This document shows, in pieces, positions 48,940 to 64,000 of a DNA stretch of 64,000 bases. The notes beneath the pieces are model-generated. The model did no database searches, was not told the origin of the DNA, and was given only the letters and a program-made list of their open reading frames with translations. Every line of letters begins with the position of its first letter. The stretch's first letter is position 1. Origin of the DNA: Elephas maximus indicus (Eukaryota > Chordata > Mammalia > Proboscidea > Elephantidae); NCBI RefSeq assembly GCF_024166365.1, contig NC_064820.1, positions 62,535,501 to 62,599,500 on the forward strand, written 5' to 3'. The translations under genes and the position numbers were made by a program.

Positions 48940-49249
48940 ATCTGGTTACTCCAAATCTAGCTCTCTCTTGAGATACAGATATGTATGCCCAACTGTTTTT
49001 TAGACCTATTTAAGTAACCCCATGCAGGTCTAACTCAACATGCCCTAAACTAAGCTCATTATATTTCCCAAATATGTTTTCTTTCTATATTCTCAATTTA
49101 TTTCAGTGAATGGTACCACAGTATATCATCTTTCCCCTGTTGGCTGCCCCAGCCAATCATCCTAACCCCTGCACTCTTTCTCAGGTTCTACGGTCAATCA
49201 GATGACAAGTCCTACTAAATCAATGTCCTAAGCCGCGCCCCCCCCCACT

Positions 49250-49250
<1 letters not shown>

Positions 49251-49290
<40 letters not shown>
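49251..49290. repeat. (CA)20 microsatellite
   Basis: Twenty uninterrupted CA units following a C-run (49,238-49,246). Confidence 0.98.
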
Positions 49291-49293
<3 letters not shown>

Positions 49294-49796
49294 ATACATC
49301 TGTCTGCATTTACTCATTCATTCATTCAAAACTTGATTGGCTCATGCATGGTCTGGTGCCTGGCACTGGGGATACTGAAACGAACCAGACAAGCCAAAGG
49401 ATCTACTACTGCTTGCCTAACTCTTTATTTGCTATTTTTCATGAGTAAGGCTCCTGTCCTTTCTCACCTGGATCACATTAATCTCTTTTCCCTTTGGGCT
49501 TTCTCCTTCTTGTTCTCCACCCATATCCCCTCTGCCCACAGAATGATTTATATCACTCTCCTCCTTAAAATCTCTCAGTAGCTACACATTGCCTTCAAGA
49601 TACAACCTAAGTGCCTTGGAGTGGTATATGGGATACATCACTGTCTTATCTTTTCCAGCTTTTATCTATGATGTTTCAGACCTACCTACTTCTCCAGCGA
49701 ATTCTCTCATACTAGGGCTTCTGCACATGTCATCCCCTCTGCTAAGAACACCCTATCCTAGCTCATCATTCTATTTAACCCCTATTCATCTTTGAA

Positions 49797-50077
49797 GGGG
49801 GGCAGCGGTAGTTCAGTGGCAGAATTCTTGCTTTCCATGCAGGAGACCTGGTTCGATTCCCAGCCAAATCATACCATGCGCAGCCACCACCGCCTGTCAG
49901 TGGAGGTGATGCTAGACGGGTTTCGGTGGATCTTCCAGACTAAGACAGACATGGAAGAAAAGCCTGGCAATCTATTTCCAAAAATCAGTCAATGAAACCC
50001 TACAGATCACAAAGGTCTGATCAGCAACCTATCCTGGGGATTGTGCAGGACTGGGTAGCAATTTTTTCTGCTGTGCA
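49797..50077 (+). mobile_element. tRNA-Gly-derived SINE inserted in L2
   Basis: The head retains box A TAGTTCAGTGG (49809-49819), an anticodon loop reading TTTCCAT (anticodon TCC, glycine) and a perfect box B GGTTCGATTCC (49850-49860). The SINE body (GGTTTCGGTGGATCTTCCAG) follows, so this is not a free tRNA gene. Confidence 0.9.
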
Positions 50078-50400
50078 CAAGGCCTGACTCCTCAGAAGCT
50101 AACATCTTTCAAAACTCAATGCTAAAATCCTTTCCTTCTCTGGATTCTATTATCTGAGTCCACCACCTGCCTGGTGCTCCTTCCTTATGATTCCTGTTCT
50201 CCATTCCCAGAACACTCAATGCATACCTAAAGCATAGTACAATAGCACTTATCAGACTGGTAGGTAAATGTACTGTCTTTTCCACTCTGCTGTGACTTCC
50301 TTGAGGGCAGGGAGAAGCACGGGTTCATACTCCATCTCCAATGCTGTGCCCTCGACCTGGCACACGGTGGATGTTCAGTACATACAAGTATGGCTAAGTG

Positions 50401-51253
50401 CATATTTTAAAACTGTGAAGTAATGTACCATGTTACCGTGTGAAAATCATTACTATTGTTCTTACTATTGGCAAACTCTTGTTTCATCTCTGCTTATAAG
50501 AATAAAAATAGATTCTACTTCTGCACACCCAGCTATTACAGTGCAATTACTTTTTTTTTTTTTTTTGAGCTATTACTATAAGCTATTTAACAAAGACTGA
50601 GGTTGTATACATGGCCAGAGAACTCCAGCCAGTAGGAGTTAACCTAGGACCTGTGAAATATGCACAATAAATTCCCCAACTTTGGCCTTTATTTATAAAA
50701 TACACCAGGCTCAGAGTTTAAAGTACAATCCCCGTCCCTACACTGTACCACACAGTGTATACAGAGCCTACTGAACTCAAGGGCTCCTTTCCTAGTACCG
50801 TATTTTCCTTACAGTGGGGTTAGAGTTTAACAAAAAAAATTATTTGCATCTATTGCAGGTAACTCTGTAATTTCAGAGTAACAGGATGAGCAGCTTTTCT
50901 TTACAGTTGTCAAAGAGTAGATCCCTCTGGAAAAGAAAACCTCTTCTCAGACTTGCCTCTTGAATAATCTGATAGCCTAAAAGCATATCTTTGTTCCCAC
51001 ACCACTTCTCAACCACCATGCACTAGAGGAAAGGAAAATGACTTGTTTCAAAGTACTCCCCACTCCCCACTACTGCAATTGTGTGCTAGTACTGCCAGCA
51101 GCACTAGAAGTGTTTAGGCAGGTTCAAGCTGAGTAACACATTTAGGTGGTGCAAGGGTTATAATGCAGAGTTCTGCCCATATGAAGATAAACTTCCTGTG
51201 CTGATTTACACTTACAAACAGAGATCTGTTTACGCAGGATTATTCCAGCTTTC
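50401..51253. other. No recognisable content
   Basis: T-run at 50,551-50,566. Otherwise unassigned, between L2 and the SINE nearest the PLK2 3' end. Confidence 0.35.
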
Positions 51254-51468
51254 AATTCCTGGGTGGCACAAATGGCATATACTCATCTACTAGCCTAAAG
51301 GTTGGCAGTTTGAACCCACCCAGTGGTACCATGGAAGAAAGGTCTGGCAATCTACTTCATGAAGATTATCGTCAAGAAAACCCTATGGAGCACTTCTACT
51401 CTGTAACACATGGGGATTGCCATGAGGTGGAATCGATTCAATGGCAATGACTTTGGTTTTTGGATTTT
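51254..51468 (+). mobile_element. AfroSINE type 2 with target duplication
   Basis: ATTCCTGGGTGGCACAAATG head to GGCAATGACTTTGGTTTTTG. Flanks share CAGGATTA(T/C)TCCAG(C/T)TTT at about 51236-51253 and 51478-51495. Confidence 0.9.
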
Positions 51469-51874
51469 TGTTTCTACAGGATTACTCCAGTTTTCAGCTC
51501 CAAGCTAAACTATTTTTGAGGGAAGACTCCGGAGAGCAATTGGTTTTCAATTTAGTAGGAAGCCTATATTTTGGTTGCAGGAAGAGTGGTATTTTTGTTA
51601 GTCTTTTCAAGCTAGATATACCCAGGAAGTTTATGATTGAACTTCTCATCAATTATGATTAGAAAAATTAAAGATCTTTGTCCATGTGCTTCGATACACT
51701 TGCCATGCCAAAACAGAGCCAAGAACCCATTATTAGAAGTGCTGTGATACAGTGATACACCACACTGAACACAGGAGAGCGGTTTCTGCTTTTCCATACT
51801 CTTTATTGCCAACAGTTTTAAATGGTCAACATAAAAAAAAAAAAAAGTTTTGATAATAAATACTGCTCTTTGGG

Positions 51875-52391
51875 CTGTAATAAATAAAAAGTTTATTAAC
51901 AAGGAATGCACTTTTCCAGCCACTAATGTCTTCAAAAATTAACAAAAAAAAAAAAAAAAAAATTATATATGGCCATAGTTCACAGTTAAGCAGCCAAAAG
52001 CTGCTCCAATTACAGCCTTTAAACAACGTGGGAGCTTCCTCCCTTCTCCCTCCCCTTCAGGAAGTATATTCACAGTTCCAAGTCCTCTGTCTGAAATGCT
52101 CTCTTCAGAGAGAAGAGTCAACGCATCTTTCAGCAAAACTGTCTGAACAACCTTTTAAAAGCAGGTATATTGAGAAAAACTGCATCCTGGTTCACCCTTG
52201 GATTAGTCCAAAGTCAAGAATTGTATGCTTCAGCCTGCTCTGGTCCCACTCAGTCCAGCAGGCCACAGAGGCGTTGTTTTCGTACCACCACCTGTCCATC
52301 TTCTTCAACATGCTGTAGATCACTCTACTGGCTTCCCTGTAGATCTCACAGTGGAAAAGAGGAGTCCCATAGGGTCCATTCAAAAAGTTCT
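51875..52391 (-). other. PLK2: PLK2 3' UTR (inferred)
   Basis: Repeat-free sequence follows the TAA stop at 52394-52392. It ends shortly below the AATAAA at 51897-51892, giving a UTR of about 515 nt, close to what I recall for the human gene. It contains a run of about 19 T on the transcript strand (plus-strand A run at 51944-51962). The cleavage site is estimated. Confidence 0.6.
51892..51897 (-). promoter_or_regulatory. Candidate poly(A) signal of PLK2
   Basis: Minus strand AATAAA about 495 nt after the stop codon. A second AATAAA on the same strand at 51802-51807 could be a further downstream alternative. I prefer the first because it gives the expected UTR length. Confidence 0.6.
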
Positions 52392-57616
<5,225 letters not shown>

Positions 57617-57740
57617 GGCTGCCTCGCTGCCCGGCACTGCCTGCTGCCGCTCCGAGGCGCGGACACACGTCCGAATTTGCCCCCAGCCCGAGATCCCCCC
57701 CAACCACCACAAACCGCGCCCGGCACCTTCGTCCACTTGT
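57617..57740 (-). other. PLK2: PLK2 5' UTR (inferred)
   Basis: GC-rich segment between the start codon and the expected start site about 25-30 bp below the TATA box at 57766-57772. It contains no ATG on the minus strand, so the MELLRT start is the first available one. The upstream limit is inferred from the TATA position and is not seen directly. Confidence 0.6.
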
Positions 57741-57765
57741 GCGAGTGAGAACGCTCGGCGGCGTC

Positions 57766-57772
57766 TTATATA
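57766..57772 (-). promoter_or_regulatory. TATA box of PLK2
   Basis: Minus strand reads TATATAA about 150 bp upstream of the PLK2 ATG, inside the CpG island. This spacing fits a focused core promoter, which is common in immediate-early genes. Serum and activity induction of PLK2 is established knowledge; that this box drives it is inference. Confidence 0.75.
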
Positions 57773-57783
57773 GGGGCCCGGAA

Positions 57784-57833
57784 GGGGGCGGAGACTCGAA
57801 AAGCTCTGAGACGTCACGGACGACGCCCCGCCC
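57784..57833 (-). promoter_or_regulatory. Proximal promoter elements: GC boxes and CRE-like site
   Basis: Just upstream of the TATA box lie a GC box (GGGGGCGG, plus strand, 57784-57791), a near-CRE (minus strand TGACGTCT, 57809-57816, one mismatch from TGACGTCA) and a second GC box (CCCCGCCC, 57826-57833). The arrangement fits SP1-type and CREB/ATF-type factors at an activity-inducible promoter. Factor binding is inferred from motifs only. Confidence 0.5.
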
Positions 57834-58560
57834 ATCGGCCTCCAGAGCGCGGGCAGAACCCGAGGTCGGGACGTGGAGCTCGGGAGCTGGCCGCTGAGGA
57901 GGCGGGCGCGGCTGGGAAGCCGTCCGCAGGGAGCTCTCGCCGCTACAGAGAGGCGCGCTGAGGTGCCCGGCCGTCTCCCGGACGGCCACTCCGTTCTTCC
58001 AATGCTCGGAGCTTGGGCGTTGAAAAAAGCAAACGAGGCTGACGCCCCGCCCCGCCCCCTCCTCGCCGCCCGCCCTGTCGGGCACTTTACTTCAGGTTCC
58101 CCCCCTACACCCCGCACAGATCCTTCCTGACGGACCCGCGACCTGACGCGTCTCGTGTCAAGGTGTGAGTGTGCCAGAGTCCATTAGACGGGCACGCAGA
58201 GGTCTCTCCCTGGCCTTCGGGGCTGCCGCCCGCCGCAGCGCCGCCCACCCGCGGCTGCGCCCCCAGGCTCGTACGGAACTAGCTCCCCTGTAGTTGGAGG
58301 CACCGAGGAAAGGCCCTGCCTGGTGAAAGGAAAGGTTCTTAGAGCGCGGTGTTCCGGGCTCACCGCCCGTTTGGAATGAGGTGGACTCCGGCTCGCAGGC
58401 AGATGTGCTGACCAAGCTCGGGTGGAGTTTGAGGTCGGTGAGGCCTCTGCCCAGCCCAAAGAGCGGGCCCCTTTCGGAGGTTAGGACTTGCCCTTAACGT
58501 TGGCGAGGGAGGCTGGCACCCCGCGAAGGCTTCCACTTCAGCTTGCCCAAAGACGGGCAG

Positions 58561-58779
58561 GCAAGAGCGCCACCTCGTGGAATGTTCCAGAAGTTCTGCT
58601 AGCGGTTCTGAGTGGGCAGTAGTTACAGTGTGGGACTTTCTGGAAAGGTGAAAAAAAAAAAAAGAAGGGTAGTGGTGGTAAAAGCGCTGTTGGTTCTAAT
58701 TATGGTTTTGCAATCGAAATCATTTATCACTTAGAATTGGTTATTCAGAGTGTGTCGTTGAAACGGCCCATTAAGCTAT
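58561..58779. other. Edge of the PLK2 upstream region
   Basis: AT-rich transition after the CpG island, with an A-run at 58,650-58,662. No gene. Confidence 0.4.
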
Positions 58780-58980
58780 GTTGCTGTTAGTTGCCATGGA
58801 TTCCATTCTAACACCTGGTGACCCTGTGTGTGCAGAGTAGAACAGTTCCAGAGGGTTTTCAAGGCTGTGACTTTTCGGAAGCAGATCGCCAGGCCTGTAT
58901 TCTGAGGCGCCTCTGGGTGGGTTCCAGCTGCCAACCTTTCAGGTGGCAGAGGAGCACTTAACCTTTGCACATCCCAGGGA
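58780..58980 (-). mobile_element. AfroSINE type 2, antisense
   Basis: TTGCTGTTAGTTGCCATGGA tail, TTCGGAAGCAGATCGCCAGG core, to CACATCCCAGGGA. Nearest repeat upstream of PLK2. Confidence 0.87.
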
Positions 58981-58995
58981 ATACTTAAGCCATGT

Positions 58996-59632
58996 GTTGT
59001 TGTTAGATGGCATCTTATGGGCTCTGACTCATAGAGACCCTATGTATAACAGAACAAAATGTTGCCTGGTCTTGCGCCATCCTCACAATTGTTGCTATGT
59101 TTGAGCCCATTGTTGAAGCCACTGTGTCAATCCATCTTATTGGTGGCTTTCTTCTTTTCCGATGACCTAGTTTGCCGAGCATGATGTCCTAATAAGAGGG
59201 ATTGGTCCCTTCTATTAACTTGTACAAAGTAAGCGGCACAAAGTCTTACCATCCTTGCTTCTAAGAAGCATTCTGGCTGTACTTCCTCCAAGACAGATTT
59301 GTTAGTTCTTCAGGCAGTCCATGGGATATTCGATATTCTTCATAAACACCATAATTCAAATGTGTGAATTGTTTTTTTGTGTGTGTGTGTGTTCCTTTTT
59401 TATTCAGCTTTCTCATGCATATGAGACAATTGAAAAGACTGTGGCTTGGGTCAGGGCTCATCTTAGTTGTCAAAGTGACATCCTTACTTTTTAAGATTTT
59501 AAAGAGGTGTTTTGCCCAATGCAATACGTCATTTGATTTTTTTTATTGCTGCTTCCACGGGCATTGACTGGTGATTAAAGCAAAATGAAGTCCTTGACAA
59601 CGTCAGTATTTTCTCTGTTTATCATGTACCTT
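58996..59632 (-). mobile_element. RTE LINE 3' end, antisense
   Basis: TTGTTGTTAGATGGCATC to GTCAGTATTTTCTCTGTTTATC, with a small internal (GT)n at 59,378-59,392. 5' truncated. Confidence 0.92.
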
Positions 59633-59777
59633 CCCTTTCTGCTGGAAAAGTCAACCCAAGCCTGTCTGAAGAGGGCGTTGGTAGGATGAGGGGAGTTGCA
59701 TAAGCAAGTGAGCTAAAACAGTGGGTTAGTCTCCAGTTCCCAGATGCTCCTGTTCAGTTTTACTACTTTGTCATTTT

Positions 59778-59975
59778 TGTTGTGTGCCTTCCAGTCAATT
59801 CCAACTCGTAGTGATCCTATAGGACAGAGCAGAACTGTCTCCATAGTATTTCCTGGACTGTAATCTTCATGGGAACAGATCGCCAGGTCTTTTCTCTACC
59901 GATTGGCTGGTGGGTACAACCATTCGACCTTTTGGTTAGCAGCCGAGCACGTAACCATTGTACCACCAGGGCTCA
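59778..59975 (-). mobile_element. AfroSINE, antisense
   Basis: TGTGTGCCTTCCAGTCAATT to CATTGTACCACCAGGGCTC. Confidence 0.88.
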
Positions 59976-60049
59976 TTTTACTAACCTAGGAACACCATAT
60001 TTTTTCTTGCTGTAATAACAGTAGTGTAGCGTTTATTGAGCACTTACAT

Positions 60050-60203
60050 GCAAGTGGCATAGAGGTTAAGAGCTACAGCTGCTAACCAAAAGGTCGGTAG
60101 CTTGAATCCACCAGGCGTTTCTTGGAAACCGTATGGGGCGGTCCTACTCTGTCCTGTAGGGTTGCTGTGTGTCAGAATCAACTGAATGGCAACGGGTATG
60201 TGC
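60050..60203 (+). mobile_element. AfroSINE
   Basis: GTGGCATAGAGGTTAAGAGC to GAATGGCAACGGGTA. Confidence 0.88.
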
Positions 60204-60208
60204 AAGGC

Positions 60209-60376
60209 AAGGAGCCCTGGTGGCAAAATGGTTAAGTGCTCAGCTGCTAACCGAAAGGTTGTAGGTTCAAATCCACCAGCCGATCTGCAGGGAATAAAGA
60301 CCTGGTGATCTGCTCCTGGAAAGATTTCAGCCTAGGAAATTCTATGGGGCTGCTCTACTCTGTCCTATAGGCTATG
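60209..60376 (+). mobile_element. AfroSINE, in tandem with the previous one
   Basis: GGAGCCCTGGTGGCAAAATG head with box B-like GGTTCAAATCC. The end is truncated at CTGTCCTATAGGCTATGG. Confidence 0.9.
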
Positions 60377-60690
60377 GCAACATCTGTCCTCATATACATC
60401 GGTGGTCTGATAAGGTTATAATAGAATTCAGAAATCCCGATTGGACTGAACTGGGCATAGCAAACTCAACAGCTTCCCACATGCAACACATTAAAGAAAC
60501 ACTTCCAGATACACTAAAACATCTTTAACATAATATACAGTAATAATAATCATGTTTTGATGTATGTCGCAAAGTAGCACACATTATTATGAACCACTGT
60601 ATGTACTTCTAATTTTTAATACAATAGGCTTTATGGGGATTGGTTCATAACTACTGCTTCACGTAAGTCAGAAGTTCATAACCCAGGGAC
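60377..60690. other. No gene; possible DNA-transposon-like remnant
   Basis: Unassigned. The sequence around 60,661-60,690 that continues after the SINE at 60,867 is vaguely like a Tigger-type end, not enough to call. Confidence 0.25.
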
Positions 60691-60856
60691 CAAACCAAAA
60701 AAACCCACTGCCGTCGAGTCGATTCCGACTCATAGCGACCCTACGGGACAGAGTAGAACTGCCCCATAGAGTTTCCAAGGAGCACCTGGCGGATTCTAAC
60801 TGCCGACCTATTGGTTAGCAGCCATAGCACTTAACCACTACACCACCAGGGTTTCT
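60691..60856 (-). mobile_element. Young-looking AfroSINE, antisense, perfect target duplication
   Basis: ACTGCCGTCGAGTCGATTCC keeps most CpGs. Flanked by identical ACCCAGGGAC at 60681-60690 and 60857-60866. Confidence 0.95.
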
Positions 60857-60866
60857 ACCCAGGGAC

Positions 60867-61030
60867 TGCCGGTATATAATATGGTGTTCGCACAATGTCC
60901 AAATCACATAACATATCCTAGACGTTAAGCAACACACGACCGTATATATTTCATCTACGTTAGAGTCATGTTTATTAGCAGCATACTTAAATCTTTTTAT
61001 CTAAGTTAACAAGATATGGTAGTTTGTTGA
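60867..61030. other. No recognisable content
   Basis: Continuation of the interrupted unassigned sequence. Confidence 0.3.
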
Positions 61031-61040
61031 TACTGAATTC

Positions 61041-61218
61041 TAAAAAAAAAAAAAAGCCAGACCCGTTGCTGTTGAGTCAATGCCAACTCATAGTGACGCT
61101 ATAGGACAGGGTAGAACTGCCCTATAAAGTTTCCAAGAAGCGCCTGGTGGATTCAGACTGCCAGCCTTTTGGTTAGCAGCCATAGCACTTAACCACTACA
61201 CTATCCTACCAGGGTTTC
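61041..61218 (-). mobile_element. AfroSINE, antisense, with target duplication
   Basis: A-run then CCAGACCCGTTGCTGTTGAG. Flanked by TACTGAATTC (61031-61040) and TACTGAGTTC (61221-61230). Confidence 0.93.
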
Positions 61219-61230
61219 CATACTGAGTTC

Positions 61231-61670
61231 CAGAACCATTTAAAAGACCAGATTAATGATGCCTTGGAAGGAATTTAGAAAAAGGATTTGCTCCAGTCGA
61301 CTATGAAGTTTCCATATGTATAAAAAAAAAAAATTGATTAAATGTACATTTACCAAATATTGTCTCAAATATTTACAACATAACACAGAAATGAGGCCTC
61401 ATTGGCATTACAAAGTAGGTAGGGAAAGTCTTTTCTCTCTCTCTCCTTTCTCATTATTCTTTAATAAATTCAGGGCAAGCCCAGGCATGCTTCTTACTCC
61501 AAAGATTATCAGGGCTGGAATAAGGGGTGGGGCTAGGGGGTGGAGAGGAACAATTACACAACCCTTTTCTTTTTTCATGAACCTAGGGATGACCTTTGCT
61601 CTCTAGATTTTTGCAACCGACTCGACTCATTAGCCTGTAGTTGGCTTGCCAATTTGGGAAGTACTACTTT
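61231..61670. other. No recognisable content
   Basis: AT-rich gap with an A-run at 61,321-61,333 and a (CT)n-like stretch near 61,436-61,446. Confidence 0.35.
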
Positions 61671-61841
61671 GGAAACCCTGCTGGTGTAATGGTTAAGTGC
61701 TACGGCTGCTAACAAAAGGTCGGCAGTTTGAATCCACCAGGTGCTCGTTGGAAACTCTATGGGGCAGTTCTACTCTGTCCTATAGGGTCACGATGAGTCA
61801 GAATCGACTTGACAGCAGTGGCTTTGCCTTTTTTTTTTTTT
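61671..61841 (+). mobile_element. AfroSINE
   Basis: GAAACCCTGCTGGTGTAATG to GACTTGACAGCAGTGGC plus a T-run. Confidence 0.92.
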
Positions 61842-61857
61842 GGACCTTAGTGTTCAA

Positions 61858-62026
61858 GAACCCCTGCTGGGGCAGTGGTTAAGCACTCAGCTGCTAAGTG
61901 AAAGCTCTCTGGTTCAAATCCACAAGCTGCTCCGCAGTCTGTTTCTGTAAAGATTACAGCCTTGGAAACCATATGGGGCAGCTCTACTCTGTCTTATAGC
62001 GCTGCTCGATGGCATCGGGTTACCTT
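61858..62026 (+). mobile_element. AfroSINE
   Basis: GAACCCCTGCTGGGGCAGTG to CTGCTCGATGGCATCGGG. Confidence 0.88.
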
Positions 62027-62040
62027 AACGTCCCACCCCA

Positions 62041-62246
62041 TTGCCAAACCCATTGCCTTCAAGTCAGTTTCAACTCATAGTGGTCCTAGAGGACAGGGTA
62101 GAACCGCCCTGTAGGATTTCCAAGGCTGTAAATCTTTACAGAAGCAGACTGCCACATATTTCTGCCACAGTGCCTGGTGGGTTCAAACTGCCAATCTTTC
62201 GGTTAGCAGCCAAACACTTAACCACTGGGCCCCCGGGGCTCCTCCT
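62041..62246 (-). mobile_element. AfroSINE, antisense
   Basis: CCAAACCCATTGCCTTCAAG to CACTGGGCCCCCGGGGCTCC, inverted relative to the SINE just before it. Confidence 0.9.
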
Positions 62247-62335
62247 GTCACGTCCAGACCAAGTTTTACACCCAGCCTTTATTATATAGGTAAATAGTGA
62301 GCTTCTTTATGATATTTGTTTATGATCCTCTAAAA

Positions 62336-62541
62336 TAGGAGTCCCTGGGTGTTGCAGATGGCTAAGCCCTTGACTCCTAGCTGAAGGGTTGGTAGTTCGA
62401 ACTCACCCAGAGGCACCTCAGAAGACAAGTCTAGCAATCTGCTTCTGAAAGGTCACAGGCTTAAAAGCCCTGTGGAGCAGTTCTGCTCAGCATTCATGGG
62501 GTAACCATGAGTCAGAATCAACTCAACAACAACTAACAATA
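62336..62541 (+). mobile_element. AfroSINE type 2
   Basis: GAGTCCCTGGGTGTTGCAGA to ATCAACTCAACAACAACTAA. Confidence 0.9.
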
Positions 62542-62899
62542 AGGTAAAATAATTGTAAAGAATAGGTTGTCATTGTTTTTATTATTTCAATTACAACTTC
62601 CTGATTATCATAAAAAAAATTTTTTTATATGTTTACCATATATACTTAATTATTTGATAGACTATTGAACTTTCCACATGAAATTCAGTTCTAGCCTACA
62701 AAATATGCAGGCATTTAATAAAAGTCTAACACTGTGTGTGTTAGGGTGTATCCTTTCCAACTGTGAAAATGATCATGAATCTGATTTTTCAGTTTGTAGT
62801 GCCATCATGTGGACAGGACCAATATTGTAACTCATAAAACAAAAAAAAGAAAGAAATGTAATTTCCTTTGGAGATAAATCCTTACAAAATATTTTTATA
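62542..62899. other. No recognisable content
   Basis: AT-rich, no support for a gene. Confidence 0.35.
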
Positions 62900-64000
62900 T
62901 AAATCTGTAAATTTAATGCCATTACAATAAAATTCCAATGGGATTTTAGTGAAGCTTGACAAGCTGGTTGTAAAATTTATATGGAAGTGGAAAGGACCAA
63001 GAATAGCAAAGTCACTTCAAAGAAGAGTAAAAGGGGGAGGGGCTTTCTTTACCTGCTATCAGGGCTTATAATGGAGCTATAGCAGTTAAGAAAGTTTGGT
63101 TCCATCACAGGGATAGATAGACTGCCCAGTGGAATGCAGAACCTAGGAATAGAGCCTCAAATATATGGAACTTCGACATATGACAGGAGTGTCATAATAG
63201 ATTGGTGAGAAAAGAAGAGACTATTTAGTAAATGGAACTAAGAATGAATGGTTTCTTCATAGAGAAAAAGGTAAATTCCTGTCTTATGCAATATACAAAA
63301 AATCTATTCTGGGTGGAGTAAAGATTCAAATGTCAAGAGCAAAACTTTAGAATATTAATAGAAAATATGGGCATATAACTATAGGGCCAATATGAGATGA
63401 GTTCTGAATATAGGGTAGGGAAAATTTTCTTAAAACACAAAAAGTACTAACTCTATAATAAAAGATTAATCTGACTAAAATTAGGAACTTTGATTCATCA
63501 AAAGCTACTTTAAAGTAAAACTATGCCTATAAATTAGGAGAAGGTATTTGCATTCATATAACCAACAATTAATACAAGAACATATAAAGAGCCCCTACAA
63601 ATTTATAGGGGGAAAAAAATTACAACAGAAGCATGAGCAAAAGACACAAGCATTTCACAGAAGAGAAACTATTTGAGCAAAAAAGAAAAAAGGATGAGCT
63701 TCTTAACATCATTAATAATCAGGGAAATGAAAATCAAGACAATTTAGAAAGCCTAAAAATATCCAGAGTTGGAGAAGGTGTGCATGAACGATTTACTTAT
63801 ACAGTTCTGCTGGGAGAGTAAATTATCATTCTTATGCCCTACAACCCAGCCAGAAAAATGCTTGTACCTGTGTACCAGGACACGTACACAAGCATAGTCA
63901 TAGCAGCACTTTTTGTAATAGCAAAACAACTGGAAACAGCCCAAATGCTCATTGATAGGAGGATGGATAAATAAATCCTGGTGCATACAAGTAATCAAAA
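62900..64000 (+). mobile_element. Old L1 fragment (ORF2 3' part), continues past the window
   Basis: AAATTTATATGGAAGTGGAA, GTGGAATGCAGAACCTAGG, TTTCACAGAAGAGAAACTA and ACAACTGGAAACAGCCCAAA appear in the order of the ORF2 end of older mammalian L1s. Many stops and clearly more diverged than the L1 at 34,236. Confidence 0.85.

Larger units (their letters stand above)
48940..50400 (+). repeat. L2 LINE 3' half, sense, interrupted
   Basis: CATGCCCTAAACTAAGCTCA, TAAAATCTCTCAGTAGCTAC and CTTCCTTGAGGGCAGGGAG are consecutive L2 landmarks. It is interrupted by (CA)20 at 49251-49290 and by a tRNA-derived SINE at 49797. The end has GGCACACGGTGGATGTTCAG. Confidence 0.7.

Noticed and set aside
49801-49872. 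Functional tRNA-Gly gene
   Set aside because: The acceptor stem is not paired properly and a SINE body follows without a terminator T-run, so this is the head of a SINE.
57764-57775. CArG (serum response) box overlapping the TATA region
   Set aside because: CCTATATAAG lacks the final GG, and the sequence is fully explained by the TATA box.
57617-58117. In-frame open extension upstream of the PLK2 start (frame open to 58117)
   Set aside because: It crosses the TATA box and GC boxes. The known N-terminus MELLRT starts at 57616 with a strong context, so the extension is untranslated promoter DNA.
60661-60900. Tigger-like DNA transposon end
   Set aside because: A short resemblance only (AGTCAGAAGTTCATAACCC); not enough length to support the call.

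Overview
The window is mammalian nuclear DNA, most likely from an elephant or another afrotherian (paenungulate). The only protein-coding gene is an ortholog of PLK2 (polo-like kinase 2). The repeat fraction is dominated by a short tRNA-derived SINE of the afrotherian AfroSINE type, by an RTE/BovB-like LINE that shares the SINE's 3' tail, and by a lineage-specific L1. Repeat family names are from memory of the families, not from a database search. The species call is an inference from the repeat types.

Layout: positions 1 to about 51,850 are gene-poor and packed with nested repeats. There are L2 and MIR relics, three MaLR-type or similar solo LTRs, roughly ten RTE segments in both orientations, more than 25 SINEs, and one nearly full-length L1 (34,236-41,822) with two broken ORFs and two SINEs inserted in it. 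Between the repeats lie stretches without recognisable content. Two of these (about 11,580-12,060 and 29,560-30,300) are non-repetitive and could be conserved noncoding DNA.

PLK2 lies on the minus strand (coding 57,616 down to 52,392). It has 14 coding exons, and every intron I placed has GT/AG ends. The exons join to 2,058 bp, or 685 codons plus stop, with no frameshift or internal stop, so the gene appears intact. The kinase domain is carried by exons 1-7 and the two polo boxes by exons 11-14. Catalytic and phosphopeptide-binding residues are present. A CpG island covers exon 1 and the promoter, with a TATA box, a CRE-like site and GC boxes, as expected for an inducible gene. The likely poly(A) signal is near 51,892.

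Upstream of PLK2 (58,780-62,541) is a dense SINE/RTE cluster in both orientations. The window ends in an old L1 fragment. I found no RNA gene, CRISPR array or prokaryotic-type system. The more unusual observations are structural: an approximately 145-bp inverted repeat with a 1-kb spacer, an 11-bp sequence repeated at three repeat boundaries, a head-to-head RTE pair, and an RTE copy whose segments are out of order inside a split SINE.
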